Below, in pieces: positions 43,149-52,421 of a stretch of 64,000 nucleotides of DNA. Source of the DNA: Deltaproteobacteria bacterium (GTDB lineage: Bacteria; Desulfobacterota; Binatia; Binatales; Binataceae). The stretch is taken from the NCBI GenBank assembly GCA_021780755.1, contig JAJXYF010000035.1, forward strand, positions 248,001 through 312,000, given 5' to 3'. Position numbers and translations under genes: made by a program. Numbering within the stretch: position 1 is the stretch's first letter; the number at the start of each line of letters is the position of its first letter. The notes beneath the pieces are model-generated. The model was not told where the DNA came from. It saw nothing but the letters and a program-made list of their open reading frames with translations, and searched no databases.

Positions 43149-43534
43149 ACGCGAGTGACGTTCAGGCGCGCGGGGCCTCGCCGACTACGCCGTGAATCTA
43201 GTCCCCAATGTGACGCCGCCAGCGCCGCACGTAATCTGGCAGCTCGGCTCGATGCCCGCGGGCAGGCGTTCGTCGCGCCGCCTGAGTGCGCAGGTGGTAC
43301 TGGCTTAATTAAGCCACTCGCGCCGGGAAATTAAGACACTCACGGCCAAATTAAGCCAGTACCGCGCAGGTCCATGGGATTGCTTCAACCGCTCGTACCG
43401 TGTATCCTTGTGAACCAGAAGTCCTTATGATTGACACGCAGCTCGGGAATCACGAGCGCTTTTCCCCCTCAACCATATTAAACGGCGCGGCATTGGTGTC
43501 GCCCGAAATTCCACGACTTCCCACGTAGGACACA
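43149..43534. other. Intergenic gap with mini-element
   Basis: The 386 bases after the secreted-protein gene contain no supported gene. They hold the 68-bp element at 43296-43363. The AT-rich tail near 43440-43530 probably includes the promoter of the DEAD-box gene. Confidence 0.5.
43296..43363. mobile_element. 68-bp inverted-repeat mini-element with 8-bp flanking duplication
   Basis: GGTACTGGCTTAATT (43296-43310) and AATTAAGCCAGTACC (43349-43363) are perfect 15-bp inverted repeats. GCGCAGGT sits immediately outside both ends (43288-43295 and 43364-43371), as a target-site duplication would. Inside, an ATTAAGxCACTC motif repeats with a period of about 21 bases. Multiple terminal repeats of this kind are seen at the ends of IS21-family elements; here no transposase is present, so it may be a collapsed remnant. 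Confidence 0.6.
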
Positions 43535-44743
43535 TTGTCTTTTTCCGCCTTCGAACTCTCCCCAGAGATCCATCGCTCAATCCGTGACCGCGGCCATCAT
43601 CATCCCACGCCGATTCAAACCGGCGCGATCCCGGTAATCATGAGCGGTCACGACGTGGTCGCGACCGCCGAAACCGGCAGCGGCAAGACCGCCGCCTTTC
43701 TGATCCCGCTGATCGACCGGCTACATCGTGAACCCCCGCAGGGCCCCGCCGCGCTGATCATCGAGCCGACCCGCGAACTGGCCGCCCAGGTGCTGCGCGA
43801 ATTCATGATCCTCGCACGCAATACCAAGCTGCGGGCAGTGCTGGTGGTCGGTGGCGAATCGATGCGCCGTCAGATGGACGACCTGCGCAAGGGCGCTCAC
43901 GTCCTTATCGTATGCCCGGGCCGTCTGATTGATCACGTCGAGCGGGGCACCACTTCGCTCGATCGGATCAAGATCGTCGTAATCGACGAAGCCGACCGCC
44001 TGCTCGACATGGGCTTCATGCCGCAACTGCGCCGCATCATCAAGATGGTGCCGAGCAAACGCCAGACGCTGATGTTCTCGGCCACGATGGAAGGGGCGGC
44101 CGCACGCATGGCGCGCGAATTCCTCACCCATCCCGAGCGTATCAGTATCGGCGACAAGGCCGCGCCGCCTTCATCGATCAGCCAGATGATCTGCCCGGTC
44201 GGCATGAGCCAGAAGGGCGAATTGCTGCTCGCGCTGCTCAAGCGGCCGGGAGTCGAAAGCGCGATCGTGTTTACGCGCACGCGCGACCGCACCGATCGCG
44301 TGGCCAAGATGCTGACGCGCGAAGGTATCCGCGCGGTGCCGATTCACGGCGACCGCTCGCAGGGCCAGCGCAACGCGGCGCTCGCCGGTTTTCGCAAGGG
44401 CACCTTCCGTGTGATGGTCGCGACCGACGTGGCCGCGCGCGGACTCGATATCCAGGGCGTCTCGCACGTGATCAATTTCGACCTGCCCGACGAGCCCGAG
44501 AATTACATCCATCGCATCGGACGCACGGCGCGGATGGGCCGCGAAGGCTGCGCCATCAGCATGGTGACGCCCGACGACCGGGTGAACCTGGGGCGCATCG
44601 AGCGGGCGCTCGGAATCACGCTCGAGCGCGAATCGGTCGAGGGCATCGAACAGCCTGAAATCTCGGCGCCGAAGCCGGTCAAGGTCTTCCGGACCACTGG
44701 CAGCCGTGCACCGCGCAAGCGTCAGCGCTCGCGCTGGGCGTAA
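43535..44743 (+). CDS. DEAD-box ATP-dependent RNA helicase
   Basis: A 402-residue helicase core with little extra: Q-motif region FELSPEIHRSIRDRGHHHPTPIQ, Walker A AETGSGKT (45-52), PTRELA, DEAD, SAT, ARGLDIQGVSHVINFDLP and HRIGRTARMG. It unwinds structured RNA in ribosome assembly or mRNA decay. The tail is short and basic (TGSRAPRKRQRSRW). The best start is TTG 43535. A clear terminator follows. Confidence 0.92.
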   Translation: MSFSAFELSPEIHRSIRDRGHHHPTPIQTGAIPVIMSGHDVVATAETGSGKTAAFLIPLIDRLHREPPQGPAALIIEPTRELAAQVLREFMILARNTKLRAVLVVGGESMRRQMDDLRKGAHVLIVCPGRLIDHVERGTTSLDRIKIVVIDEADRLLDMGFMPQLRRIIKMVPSKRQTLMFSATMEGAAARMAREFLTHPERISIGDKAAPPSSISQMICPVGMSQKGELLLALLKRPGVESAIVFTRTRDRTDRVAKMLTREGIRAVPIHGDRSQGQRNAALAGFRKGTFRVMVATDVAARGLDIQGVSHVINFDLPDEPENYIHRIGRTARMGREGCAISMVTPDDRVNLGRIERALGITLERESVEGIEQPEISAPKPVKVFRTTGSRAPRKRQRSRWA

Positions 44744-44790
44744 GAGCCGCGGCGCCGCATCCGGCGCGTTCCATTACCCGGTTGAAATAG

Positions 44791-44825
44791 AAAAGGGCTC
44801 GCGCCGAAAACGCGAGCCCCTTTTT
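44791..44825. terminator. Bidirectional Rho-independent terminator
   Basis: Stem GGGCTCGCG (44795-44803) and CGCGAGCCC (44811-44819), followed by CTTTTT and preceded by AAAA, so it works on both strands. It lies between the convergent DEAD-box and VOC genes. Confidence 0.85.
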
Positions 44826-44873
44826 GATTACGCAGTTGGCAGCCGGCGGATGCCGGCTACCGCTCGCCTACCG

Positions 44874-45578
44874 TCAAGCGGCGGGGGCGGGACGTTGCGC
44901 CAACTCGATAAAGTTGCCGTCAGGATCGCGGACGAACGCGATTCGCGCGACCGTGCCGAAATTCACCGGCGCGAGTGCCTCGGCCGCCCCAGCGGCCTTA
45001 AGTGCCGCGAACGCCGCCTCGCAATCCTTCACGCCCAGCGTGATGTAGCGAATTCCGAGTCCCGCCATGCCCTTGACCACTTCAAGCGCATTGGCAAACG
45101 GCAATATCGTCGCCTTCTTGGTCTCCGGCTCGTGAAAAACCGCGATGATGGTTTCGCCCACCTTGAAGCGATTGCCGCTGATGGCGGTGGCGCCGAGCGC
45201 CTTCGTATAGAAGGTTGCGAAGGCATCGGGGTCGGTCACGCCGACGCGAATCTCGAGCTGAGTGACGTCATCGTGGCCGGTCGGTATGACTTCAACCGAA
45301 TTGTGGTCGGGGTCGGGCAGGAAGCGCGGGATCTTCGCGGTGGACGACGCAATCATGATCGTCTCGTAGCCGCCCGGATGGCGTCGCGCCAGCGGCTCCG
45401 TCGTGTGCATCAGCTTGATCACCGAGCCGTTCGCCAGGTAGCGATGCTGCTTGATTCCGCCGCCCACCGGCATCACGGATTCGAACGGCAGGCCGAGGGT
45501 CTTGCCGTAAAATTCCTGCATTGCCTCAAGATTATTGGTGAAGATGCCAACGTCCACTGTCTGTTTGGCCAGATCCAT
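44874..45578 (-). CDS. VOC-family protein (glyoxalase/dioxygenase fold)
   Basis: A 234-residue protein with two VOC half-domains. The first begins VDVGIFTNNLEAMQEFYGKTLGLPFE; the second includes IRVGVTDPDAFATFYTKALGA and ends RIAFVRDPDGNFIELAQR. Proteins of this type bind a metal and act as glyoxalases, epimerases or ring-cleaving dioxygenases. I start at ATG 45578. The pattern of His/Glu ligands is incomplete by eye, so the reaction is unassigned. Confidence 0.82.
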   Translation of the reverse strand: MDLAKQTVDVGIFTNNLEAMQEFYGKTLGLPFESVMPVGGGIKQHRYLANGSVIKLMHTTEPLARRHPGGYETIMIASSTAKIPRFLPDPDHNSVEVIPTGHDDVTQLEIRVGVTDPDAFATFYTKALGATAISGNRFKVGETIIAVFHEPETKKATILPFANALEVVKGMAGLGIRYITLGVKDCEAAFAALKAAGAAEALAPVNFGTVARIAFVRDPDGNFIELAQRPAPAA

Positions 45579-45789
45579 GTACTCGCCTCCAGCGGCCTGT
45601 GCCGCACTGCTTTGCCGCTGCATGTAGCAGATTGGCAGCGAAAGATAAAACCCGTGTGCGCCGCTGGAATGACATCAAGGGTTCGACGCCGCACCGCCGC
45701 GATGTGACGCTTCTATTCGCGGGCGCGTTGGATTATCTAGGTACGACGGGCCGTCGCTGTGTCCGCATCTATCGCTTGTGAGGAACTAA

Positions 45790-46989
45790 ATGGATTTCGC
45801 ACTTTCGCCCAAGGTCCAGGATCTGCAGAAAAAGGTCTCGGACTTCATGAACCAGTACGTTTACCCGATCGAACATCAGGTCGAGCAGGAGATGAGCGTG
45901 CCGGGCAAGGAGCATACCGAACCGCAGGTGCTCAAGGACGTCCGCGCCAAGGCCAAGGCGGCCGGCCTGTGGAACCTGTTTCTGCCCGACGAGGTGCATG
46001 GCAAGGGGCTGAAGGTCTCCGAATACGCGCCGCTCTCCGAAATCATGGGCAGGAGCCCGATCGGATCGCGCGCCTTCAACTGTATGGCGCCTGACACCGG
46101 CAACATGGAAATCCTCGAGGACTTCGCGACGCCCGCGCAAAAGAAAGCGTGGCTGGAGCCCTGCCTCGCGGGCGAGATGCGCACCTGCTTCTCGATGACC
46201 GAGCCGGAGACCGCGGGCTCCGATCCGACGCAACTCGCGACCCGCGCGACCCGCGAGGGCGATTACTACAATATCAACGGCCACAAGTGGTTTACGTCCA
46301 ACGGCATCGGTTCGAGCTTCGCGATCGCGATGGTCGTGACCGATCCGAAGGCCGAGCCGCACAAACGCGCGAGCATGATTATCGTGCCGACCGATACGCC
46401 GGGCTTCAACATGGTGCGTGCGGTGCCGGTGATGGGCCATGCGGCCGGCGGTGGCCATTGCGAGATCATCTATAAGGACTGCCGTGTGCCGGTCACCAAC
46501 GTCCTCGGCAAGGAGGGCGACGGCTTCAAGATTGCGCAGGCGCGCCTGGGCCCCGGCCGCATCCACCATTGCATGCGCAATATCGGCGTCGCCGAGCGCG
46601 CGCTGGAACTGATGTGCAAGCGGGCCAACACCCGCTTCACGCACGGCAGCCTGCTGGCCGACAAGGCCAACGTGCAGCAATGGATCGCCGATTCGCGCAT
46701 CGAGATCGATTCGACGCGGCTCGCCGTGATGCATGCGGCGTGGAAGATTGACACCGTCGGCAAGCGCGAGGCCCGTCAGGAAATCGCGATGATCAAGGTG
46801 CAGGCCGCCAACATGGTGATGAGCGTGCTCGACCGCGCGATTCAGTTACACGGCGCGCTCGGGATGAGCGACGACCTGCCGATCGCGCGCTTCTGGCGTG
46901 AGAACCGCTCGATGCGCATCGTGGATGGCCCTGACGAAGTTCATCGCATGACGATCGCGCGGCGCGAATGCCGCAAGTGGATGAACTAG
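45790..46989 (+). CDS. Acyl-CoA dehydrogenase, ACAD10/11 type
   Basis: A 399-residue flavoprotein with normal family layout: N-terminal helices, FSMTEPETAGSDPTQL for FAD and substrate, and a C-terminal domain with IQLHGALGMSDDLPIARFWRENRSMRIVDGPDEVH. The last motif is typical of the ACAD10/11-like subgroup. It introduces a double bond at the alpha-beta position of acyl-CoA or, in this subgroup, acts on phosphorylated hydroxyacyl-CoA. It is followed after 92 bases by an APH-family phosphotransferase, the same pairing that is fused in animals. Confidence 0.92.
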   Translation: MDFALSPKVQDLQKKVSDFMNQYVYPIEHQVEQEMSVPGKEHTEPQVLKDVRAKAKAAGLWNLFLPDEVHGKGLKVSEYAPLSEIMGRSPIGSRAFNCMAPDTGNMEILEDFATPAQKKAWLEPCLAGEMRTCFSMTEPETAGSDPTQLATRATREGDYYNINGHKWFTSNGIGSSFAIAMVVTDPKAEPHKRASMIIVPTDTPGFNMVRAVPVMGHAAGGGHCEIIYKDCRVPVTNVLGKEGDGFKIAQARLGPGRIHHCMRNIGVAERALELMCKRANTRFTHGSLLADKANVQQWIADSRIEIDSTRLAVMHAAWKIDTVGKREARQEIAMIKVQAANMVMSVLDRAIQLHGALGMSDDLPIARFWRENRSMRIVDGPDEVHRMTIARRECRKWMN

Positions 46990-47081
46990 CCATCGCGTGG
47001 CGGCGCGCTCGTGAGCTTGTCCGCGGACTAAATCCAATCAAGGCCGGCGTGTGACGCCCGGTCTTATTTTCGGGGTCTGGC

Positions 47082-48185
47082 ATGGCAGAGGAACTCGAAG
47101 ACATAAACCAACCGCTTCCCGAATACGGCGAGGTCCGCGGCGAGGAACAACTCGATTGGCCCAAGCTGGTGGCCTACCTGCGCGAACATCAGGTGCCGCA
47201 CGCCGACCAGCCGCTCGAGGTTTTGCAGTTTCACGGCGGCCATTCGAATCTCACCTACCTGCTGCGCTTCGGTGAGCACGAATGGGTCGTGCGGCGCCCG
47301 CCGTTCGGACCGCTGCCGCCCTCGGCCCACGATATGGCGCGCGAGTACCGTGTGCTCTCGCGCCTGTGGGAAGCCTACGAGCCGGCCCCGCGCGCGATCC
47401 TGCTGTGCGAGGACCCGTCGATCATCGGCGCGCCGTTTTTCGTGATGCAGCGGCGCAGCGGCTTCGTCATTCCTAATCGCCGGCCGCTGCCCCCCGGCCT
47501 CTCGCAGGACCGCGCGACTTTCCGCGCGATGTCCGAGGGCTTCATCGAAGCGCTCGCCGACCTCCATTCGGTGGATTACGAAAAGCTCGGCCTGACCGGC
47601 CGTCCGGACGGTTTCGTGCGCCGGCAGATCACCGGCTGGATGGATCGGTGGGAAAAAGCCAAGACCTCCGAAGTCCCATTGATGAACCGGCTCGGCGCAT
47701 GGTTTCTGGAAAAGATGCCACCGCCGCAGCCGCCGGCGCTGCTGCATAACGATTTCTATCTGCACAACGTCATGTTCGCGCCCGACAACAGCGGCAAGGT
47801 GGTCGGGGTGTTCGACTGGGAGATGTCCACCGTCGGTGATCCGATGATCGACGTCGGCACCTCGTTCAATTACTGGCGCGAGGCGAGCGACCCCGAGGAA
47901 TTGCTCGCGATGAGCGAAGGCTATGCACATACCGCGCGGCCCGGATTCATGACGCGCGACGAACTGGCCCAGCGCTATGCAAAGCGCAGCGGCCGCGACC
48001 TGACGCACGTCGATTACTACCGCGCGTGGGGCCTGTGGAAGACCGCCACCGTGTTGCAGCAGATTTACGTGCGCTTCGTGCGTGGACAGACCACCGATCC
48101 ACGCTTCGAGCGGATGGGCGCGCATCCGCCAATTCTCGCGCGCGCGGCCGCCAGCGTGGTTGCCCGGCACGGCTTCAAGGAGTAA
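47082..48185 (+). CDS. APH-family phosphotransferase paired with acyl-CoA dehydrogenase
   Basis: A 367-residue kinase-fold protein. Seen: LEVLQFHGGHSNLTYLL near the N-terminus, catalytic LLHNDFYLHNVMFAP and metal-binding GVFDWEMSTVGDPMIDVG, then a GRDLTHVDYYRAWGLWK helix. Animal ACAD10/11 kinases phosphorylate 4-hydroxyacyl-CoA before dehydrogenation. The catalytic Asp is in HNDF. It is paralogous to 23908-24921. The adjacent dehydrogenase strongly supports a role in hydroxy-fatty-acid catabolism. Confidence 0.9.
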   Translation: MAEELEDINQPLPEYGEVRGEEQLDWPKLVAYLREHQVPHADQPLEVLQFHGGHSNLTYLLRFGEHEWVVRRPPFGPLPPSAHDMAREYRVLSRLWEAYEPAPRAILLCEDPSIIGAPFFVMQRRSGFVIPNRRPLPPGLSQDRATFRAMSEGFIEALADLHSVDYEKLGLTGRPDGFVRRQITGWMDRWEKAKTSEVPLMNRLGAWFLEKMPPPQPPALLHNDFYLHNVMFAPDNSGKVVGVFDWEMSTVGDPMIDVGTSFNYWREASDPEELLAMSEGYAHTARPGFMTRDELAQRYAKRSGRDLTHVDYYRAWGLWKTATVLQQIYVRFVRGQTTDPRFERMGAHPPILARAAASVVARHGFKE

Positions 48186-48327
48186 GCAGGATTTATCGGA
48201 TCCACCTTGAGCGCGCGACGGCCGCGGCCGATTTTCGGGTTGGCCTTTTCGCGGCCCTTTGCGCTACAGTGCGCGTTTGAAATGAAGCGGCGATCTAACC
48301 ATCGCCGGACCTGGAGGTTCTGCGGCC

Positions 48328-49212
48328 TTGCACGCGATTAATTACGAATCCCCTAAAACCATTGCGGAGGCGGTAAAGCTGCTCGCCGCGCACGGCGAAA
48401 AAGCGCGGCCGCTCAGCGGCGGCACCGACCTTATCATCCAATTGCGCGCCGGCACGCGGCGGCCCGAATTTGTGGTTGACGTCAAGCAGATACCCGAGTT
48501 GCATCGCATCTCGTTTAGTCTGCAGCACGGACTCCACCTCGGCGCGGCGGTCTCCTGCATCGAGCTGCACGAGAATGCCGACATGCGCCGCTATTACCCC
48601 GGTCTAACCGAAGCGGCCCATCTGATCGGATCGCTCCAGATACAGAGCCGCGCCAGCGTCGGCGGTAATCTTTGCAACGGATCGCCCGCGGGCGACGCCA
48701 CTCCCGCGTTGATCGCGCTGGGCGCCAAAGCCCGCGTCGTCGGTCCCAACGGCGAACGGATCGTCCCGGTCGAGACCTTTATAACCGGGCCCGGCCGCAC
48801 CGTTTTGCAGCCCGGCGAATTGCTCGTCGAATTCCTGATCGACGCGCCCGCCAAGCATTCCTCGGACGCGTACCTGCGTTTCATCCCGCGCAACGAGATG
48901 GATATCGCGGTGGTCGGCGTCGGCGGCGCATTGACGCTCGACCTCGACGATGATCGCGTGGTGGACGCACGGATCGCGCTCGGCGCGGTAGGTCCCACGC
49001 CGATTTTCGCGGCCGAGGCCTCCAAGTCGCTGATCGGCAAGAAATTCGACGCCGCGGCGATCGAAAATGCGGCGCGCCTCGCGACCTCCGTGGCCACTCC
49101 GATCGACGACATGCGCGGGACGGCGGAGTATCGCCGCCACATAGTCGGAGTGCTCACGAGCCGCGTCCTGACGATTGCGGCCGAACGCGCGCGCCACAAC
49201 GAACAACGCTAA
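48328..49212 (+). CDS. Molybdenum hydroxylase FAD subunit (CoxM-like)
   Basis: A 294-residue FAD-binding protein. The flavin sites are visible as PLSGGTDLIIQLR and SRASVGGNLCNGSPAGDATPAL. It moves electrons from the 2Fe-2S subunit to an acceptor such as the quinone pool. The start is TTG 48328 with GGAGG about ten bases upstream. First gene of a M-S-L order operon as in CO dehydrogenases and related xanthine-type enzymes; the next start is 27 bases downstream. Confidence 0.92.
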   Translation: MHAINYESPKTIAEAVKLLAAHGEKARPLSGGTDLIIQLRAGTRRPEFVVDVKQIPELHRISFSLQHGLHLGAAVSCIELHENADMRRYYPGLTEAAHLIGSLQIQSRASVGGNLCNGSPAGDATPALIALGAKARVVGPNGERIVPVETFITGPGRTVLQPGELLVEFLIDAPAKHSSDAYLRFIPRNEMDIAVVGVGGALTLDLDDDRVVDARIALGAVGPTPIFAAEASKSLIGKKFDAAAIENAARLATSVATPIDDMRGTAEYRRHIVGVLTSRVLTIAAERARHNEQR

Positions 49213-49238
49213 CAATTGAGAAGCAAGCGGCATCTATC

Positions 49239-49805
49239 ATGGTAAAGAAAGTTATTGTCGAAGCGACTATCAACGGCGATCCGGTCGAACTCCTGTGCGA
49301 GCCGCGCCAGAGCCTGCTCGAAGTCCTGCGCGACGAACTGGAACTGACCGGCAGCAAGGAAGGCTGTCTGACCGGCGATTGCGGCGCATGCACCGTGATC
49401 GTTGACAGCCGCCCGGTATGCTCGTGCCTGATGCTCGGGGTCGAAGCCGCGGGCAAGAACATCACCACTGTCGAGGGCCTCGCTACCGGCGCGACCCTGC
49501 ACGTCCTGCAGCAGAAGTTCCTCGAACACGCGAGCCTGCAGTGCGGTATCTGCACGCCGGGCTTTCTGATGTCGGCCAAGTCCCTGCTCGATCACAATCC
49601 GACGCCGACCGAAGCCGACATCCGCTACGCGCTGGCGGGAAATCTCTGCCGCTGCACCGGCTATGACAAGATCGTCAAGGCAGTCATCGACGCGGCGAAA
49701 CACGTCGCCGACGGCGTGGGCACCACTCATCACGGCAAGGTTCCCCGCAAATCGGCTTCGGAAGCCACCCGGGACATGCTGGGAAAGGGAGAAGAGGTGA
49801 AGTAA
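49239..49805 (+). CDS. Molybdenum hydroxylase 2Fe-2S subunit (CoxS-like)
   Basis: A 188-residue protein with two 2Fe-2S domains: a plant-ferredoxin-like cluster (GCLTGDCGACTV) and an all-helical cluster (CGICTPGFLMSA with NLCRCTGY). It carries electrons from the molybdenum site to FAD. The C-terminal 25 residues extend past the typical end. The stop codon touches the ATG of the large subunit (TAAATG), indicating coupled translation. Confidence 0.94.
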   Translation: MVKKVIVEATINGDPVELLCEPRQSLLEVLRDELELTGSKEGCLTGDCGACTVIVDSRPVCSCLMLGVEAAGKNITTVEGLATGATLHVLQQKFLEHASLQCGICTPGFLMSAKSLLDHNPTPTEADIRYALAGNLCRCTGYDKIVKAVIDAAKHVADGVGTTHHGKVPRKSASEATRDMLGKGEEVK

Positions 49806-52103
49806 ATGGCAGCTTCAACGAATGGTCATGATTACAAGGTCATCGGCACCCGCCCGATTCGGCACGATGGCGTTGATAAGGTTACCGGTCGCGCGAAATA
49901 CGGCGCTGACTACTCCTTCCCCGGAATGCTCTTCGGCAAGGTGCTGCGCAGCCCGCACGCCCATGCGCTGATCAAATCGATCAAGGTGGACAAGGCGCGC
50001 GCGTTGCCCGGCGTCAAGGCGGTCGTCACATCGGCCGATTTGCCGGAGCTCGCCGACAAGATGGAAGCGGCCGGCGAGCAGGCGATCAACCTGGCGCATC
50101 TGTCGGCCAACATCCTCGCGCGGGGCAAAGCGCTGTACGACGGTCATGCGATCGCCGCGGTCGCCGCGACCAGCTCGCATATCGCCGAAGAGGCGCTGCG
50201 CCTGATCGAGGTCGAGTACGAATTGCTGCCGCCGGTGATGAGCGTTGAGGACGCGATGAAGCCGGGTGCTCCGGTACTGCTGCCGACGCTGCGCAACAAG
50301 GAAGACGGGCCGGACAAGGAAACCAACGTCGCCGCTCACATGCAGTTCAAGCGGGGCGACGTCGCTGAAGGTTTCAAGGCGGCCGACTTCGTGGTCGAGC
50401 GCGAGTTCAAGACCGCGATGGTCCATCAGGGATATATCGAACCCCACAATGCGGTCGGCATCTACAGCGCCGACGGCCATGCGACGATCTATTGCTCGAC
50501 GCAGGGCACGTTCGTGGTGCGCTCGCTGTGTTCGGCGGTGCTCGGCATTGCGGAAGGCAAGATCAAGGTCGTCCCGGCCGAGATTGGTGGCGGCTTCGGC
50601 GGCAAGACCACTGTTTACCTCGAACCGCTTTCCGTCCTGCTCTCGAAGATCACCGGCCATCCGGTGAAGCTCGTGATGACTCGCGGCGAAGTCCTGCGCG
50701 CGACTGGTCCGACGTCGGGTTCGACCATCCGTTGTAAGATGGGCGCGACCAAAGACGGGAAGTTGGTCGCCGCGCAATGCTGGCTCGCCTACGAGGCCGG
50801 GGCCTATCCGGGTTCGCCGGTCGGCGCCGGCGCGATGACGATTGTCACGCCCTACAACATTCCGAATATCCTGATCGACGCCTACGACGTCGTCGTCAAC
50901 CGGCCTAAGACCGCGGCCTATCGCGCTCCCGGTGCGACCAACGCCGCGATGGCGTCCGAGACCGTAGTGGACGAACTCGCCGAAAAGTGCGGCATCGACC
51001 CGCTCGAGTTCCGCCTCAAGAATGCGTCGGCGGAAGGCACGCCGCAAACCGTCGGACCTCCGTTCAAGCGCATCGGCTTCGTCGAGACCGTCGAGGCGAT
51101 CAAGAATAGCCCGCACTACAAGTCGAAGCTCACCGGTCCCAATCGTGGACGCGGCGTGGCATCGGGTTTCTGGTTCAACGTCGGCCTGCAATCGTCCGCG
51201 ACGGTTAATATCCACACCGACGGCACCGTCAGCGTGGTCACCGGCTCGGTCGATATCGGCGGCACGCGCGCGGCGCAGGCGATGATCGCGGCCGAGGTAC
51301 TGGGCGCGGACATCAATGACGTTCGCCCGATCGTGGCCGACACCGATTCGATCGGCCATACCGATGTCACCGGCGGCAGCCGCACCGCGTTCGCTACCGG
51401 ATGGGCGGTGTATGACGCCGCGCAGGACGCGCTGCGTCAGCTCAAGGAGCGCGTCGCCAAGACCTGGGAAAAGAAGCCCGAAGAAGTCGCGTTTGCCAAT
51501 GGTCTTTTCAGTCCGGTCTCGGGCAACGGCGTAAAGCCGATGACGCTGAAGCAACTCGCACCGCGCCTCGCGCGCACCGGCGGTCCGATCGTCGGACGGG
51601 CGACCGTCAACGCGCGCGGCGTCGGACCGGCCTTCGCCACCACCCTGGTTGACGTCGAAGTCGATCCCGACACCGGCAAGGTCAAGATTCTGCGGGTCAC
51701 TGTGGCGCAGGACGTCGGCAAGGCGATTCATCCCGCCTACGTCGAGGGCCAGATGCAGGGCGGCACCGCGCAGGGCATCGGTTGGGCGCTCAACGAGGAA
51801 TACTTCTACGACGAGAAGGGCGTCCTGCGAAACACCGGGCTGCTCGACTACCGCATGCCGACCTGCCTCGACCTGCCCGAGATGGAAACCATCATGGTCG
51901 AGGTGCCGACACCGGGCCATCCGCTGGGTATCCGTGGAGTCGGCGAGGTTCCGATTGTGCCACCGCCGGCCGCCGTCGCCAACGCGATTTACCGCGCCAC
52001 CGGCGTCCGCATGCTCGAACTGCCGATGTCACCGCCGCGCTTGATGAAGGCGATGCTGAAAAAGCGCGCGGCCGGCGATTCCCAGGCCGCGGCCGCCGAC
52101 TGA
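49806..52103 (+). CDS. Molybdenum hydroxylase large subunit 1 (xanthine dehydrogenase family)
   Basis: A 765-residue catalytic subunit that binds the molybdopterin cofactor. Conserved: RPIRHDGVDKVTGRAKYGADY, GGGFGGKTTVYLEP, QDVGKAIHP and the catalytic Glu segment LGIRGVGEVP. At the substrate loop it has AYRAPG, whereas form I CO dehydrogenases have AYxCSFR and form II have AYRGAGR, so it is unlikely to oxidise CO. The substrate is probably an aldehyde or N-heterocycle. Located third in the M-S-L operon; a paralogue follows at 52610. Confidence 0.93.
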   Translation: MAASTNGHDYKVIGTRPIRHDGVDKVTGRAKYGADYSFPGMLFGKVLRSPHAHALIKSIKVDKARALPGVKAVVTSADLPELADKMEAAGEQAINLAHLSANILARGKALYDGHAIAAVAATSSHIAEEALRLIEVEYELLPPVMSVEDAMKPGAPVLLPTLRNKEDGPDKETNVAAHMQFKRGDVAEGFKAADFVVEREFKTAMVHQGYIEPHNAVGIYSADGHATIYCSTQGTFVVRSLCSAVLGIAEGKIKVVPAEIGGGFGGKTTVYLEPLSVLLSKITGHPVKLVMTRGEVLRATGPTSGSTIRCKMGATKDGKLVAAQCWLAYEAGAYPGSPVGAGAMTIVTPYNIPNILIDAYDVVVNRPKTAAYRAPGATNAAMASETVVDELAEKCGIDPLEFRLKNASAEGTPQTVGPPFKRIGFVETVEAIKNSPHYKSKLTGPNRGRGVASGFWFNVGLQSSATVNIHTDGTVSVVTGSVDIGGTRAAQAMIAAEVLGADINDVRPIVADTDSIGHTDVTGGSRTAFATGWAVYDAAQDALRQLKERVAKTWEKKPEEVAFANGLFSPVSGNGVKPMTLKQLAPRLARTGGPIVGRATVNARGVGPAFATTLVDVEVDPDTGKVKILRVTVAQDVGKAIHPAYVEGQMQGGTAQGIGWALNEEYFYDEKGVLRNTGLLDYRMPTCLDLPEMETIMVEVPTPGHPLGIRGVGEVPIVPPPAAVANAIYRATGVRMLELPMSPPRLMKAMLKKRAAGDSQAAAAD

Positions 52104-52121
52104 TATACTGACTAACAGGGG

Positions 52122-52147
52122 GGGCCGGATCCAACCGGATCCGGCCC
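52122..52147 (+). promoter_or_regulatory. Strong hairpin between large subunit 1 and moaD-like gene
   Basis: An 11-bp perfect stem, GGGCCGGATCC and GGATCCGGCCC, with loop AACC. No T-run follows, so it is not a simple terminator. It may set the ratio of M-S-L mRNA to the downstream genes by pausing or by protecting RNA ends. Confidence 0.55.
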
Positions 52148-52157
52148 TCGCCGCAAA

Positions 52158-52421
52158 ATGGCAACGGTCGTAATTCCCGCCCTGCTCCGCAAATTCACTG
52201 ACGGCAAAGATCGCGTGACCGCAAACGGCCGCAATTTCGGCCAGCTGGTCGATGACCTCGAGCGGCAATTCCCCGGCCTGCGCGAACAATTGATCGAAGA
52301 CGGCGACGTGAAGCCCTCAATCGCGGTGTCGATCGACGGTGATATGGGAACCGGCGGCGTACTCGAACCCGTGCGTGAATCGAGCGAAGTGTTCATCCTT
52401 CCGGCGATCGGCGGCGGCTGA
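52158..52421 (+). CDS. MoaD/ThiS-family ubiquitin-fold sulfur carrier
   Basis: An 87-residue protein with the beta-grasp pattern and a terminal GG(G) tail (FILPAIGGG). Family members receive an activated C-terminal carboxylate and carry sulfur to molybdopterin or thiamine thiazole. It resembles the stand-alone MoaD-like proteins found near molybdenum and tungsten enzymes. No MoaE or MoeB is adjacent. It sits between two molybdenum hydroxylase large subunits, so a dedicated cofactor-sulfuration role is plausible; this is inference. Confidence 0.83.
   Translation: MATVVIPALLRKFTDGKDRVTANGRNFGQLVDDLERQFPGLREQLIEDGDVKPSIAVSIDGDMGTGGVLEPVRESSEVFILPAIGGG

Noticed and set aside
49815..51920. 701-residue minus-strand frame opposite large subunit 1
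   Set aside because: It mirrors the codon bias of the real gene on the plus strand and contains only Arg/Asp/Gly-rich low-complexity sequence.
48328..52103. Annotation as aerobic CO dehydrogenase (coxMSL)
   Set aside because: The active-site loop is AYRAPG, not AYxCSFR, so CO oxidation is not supported.
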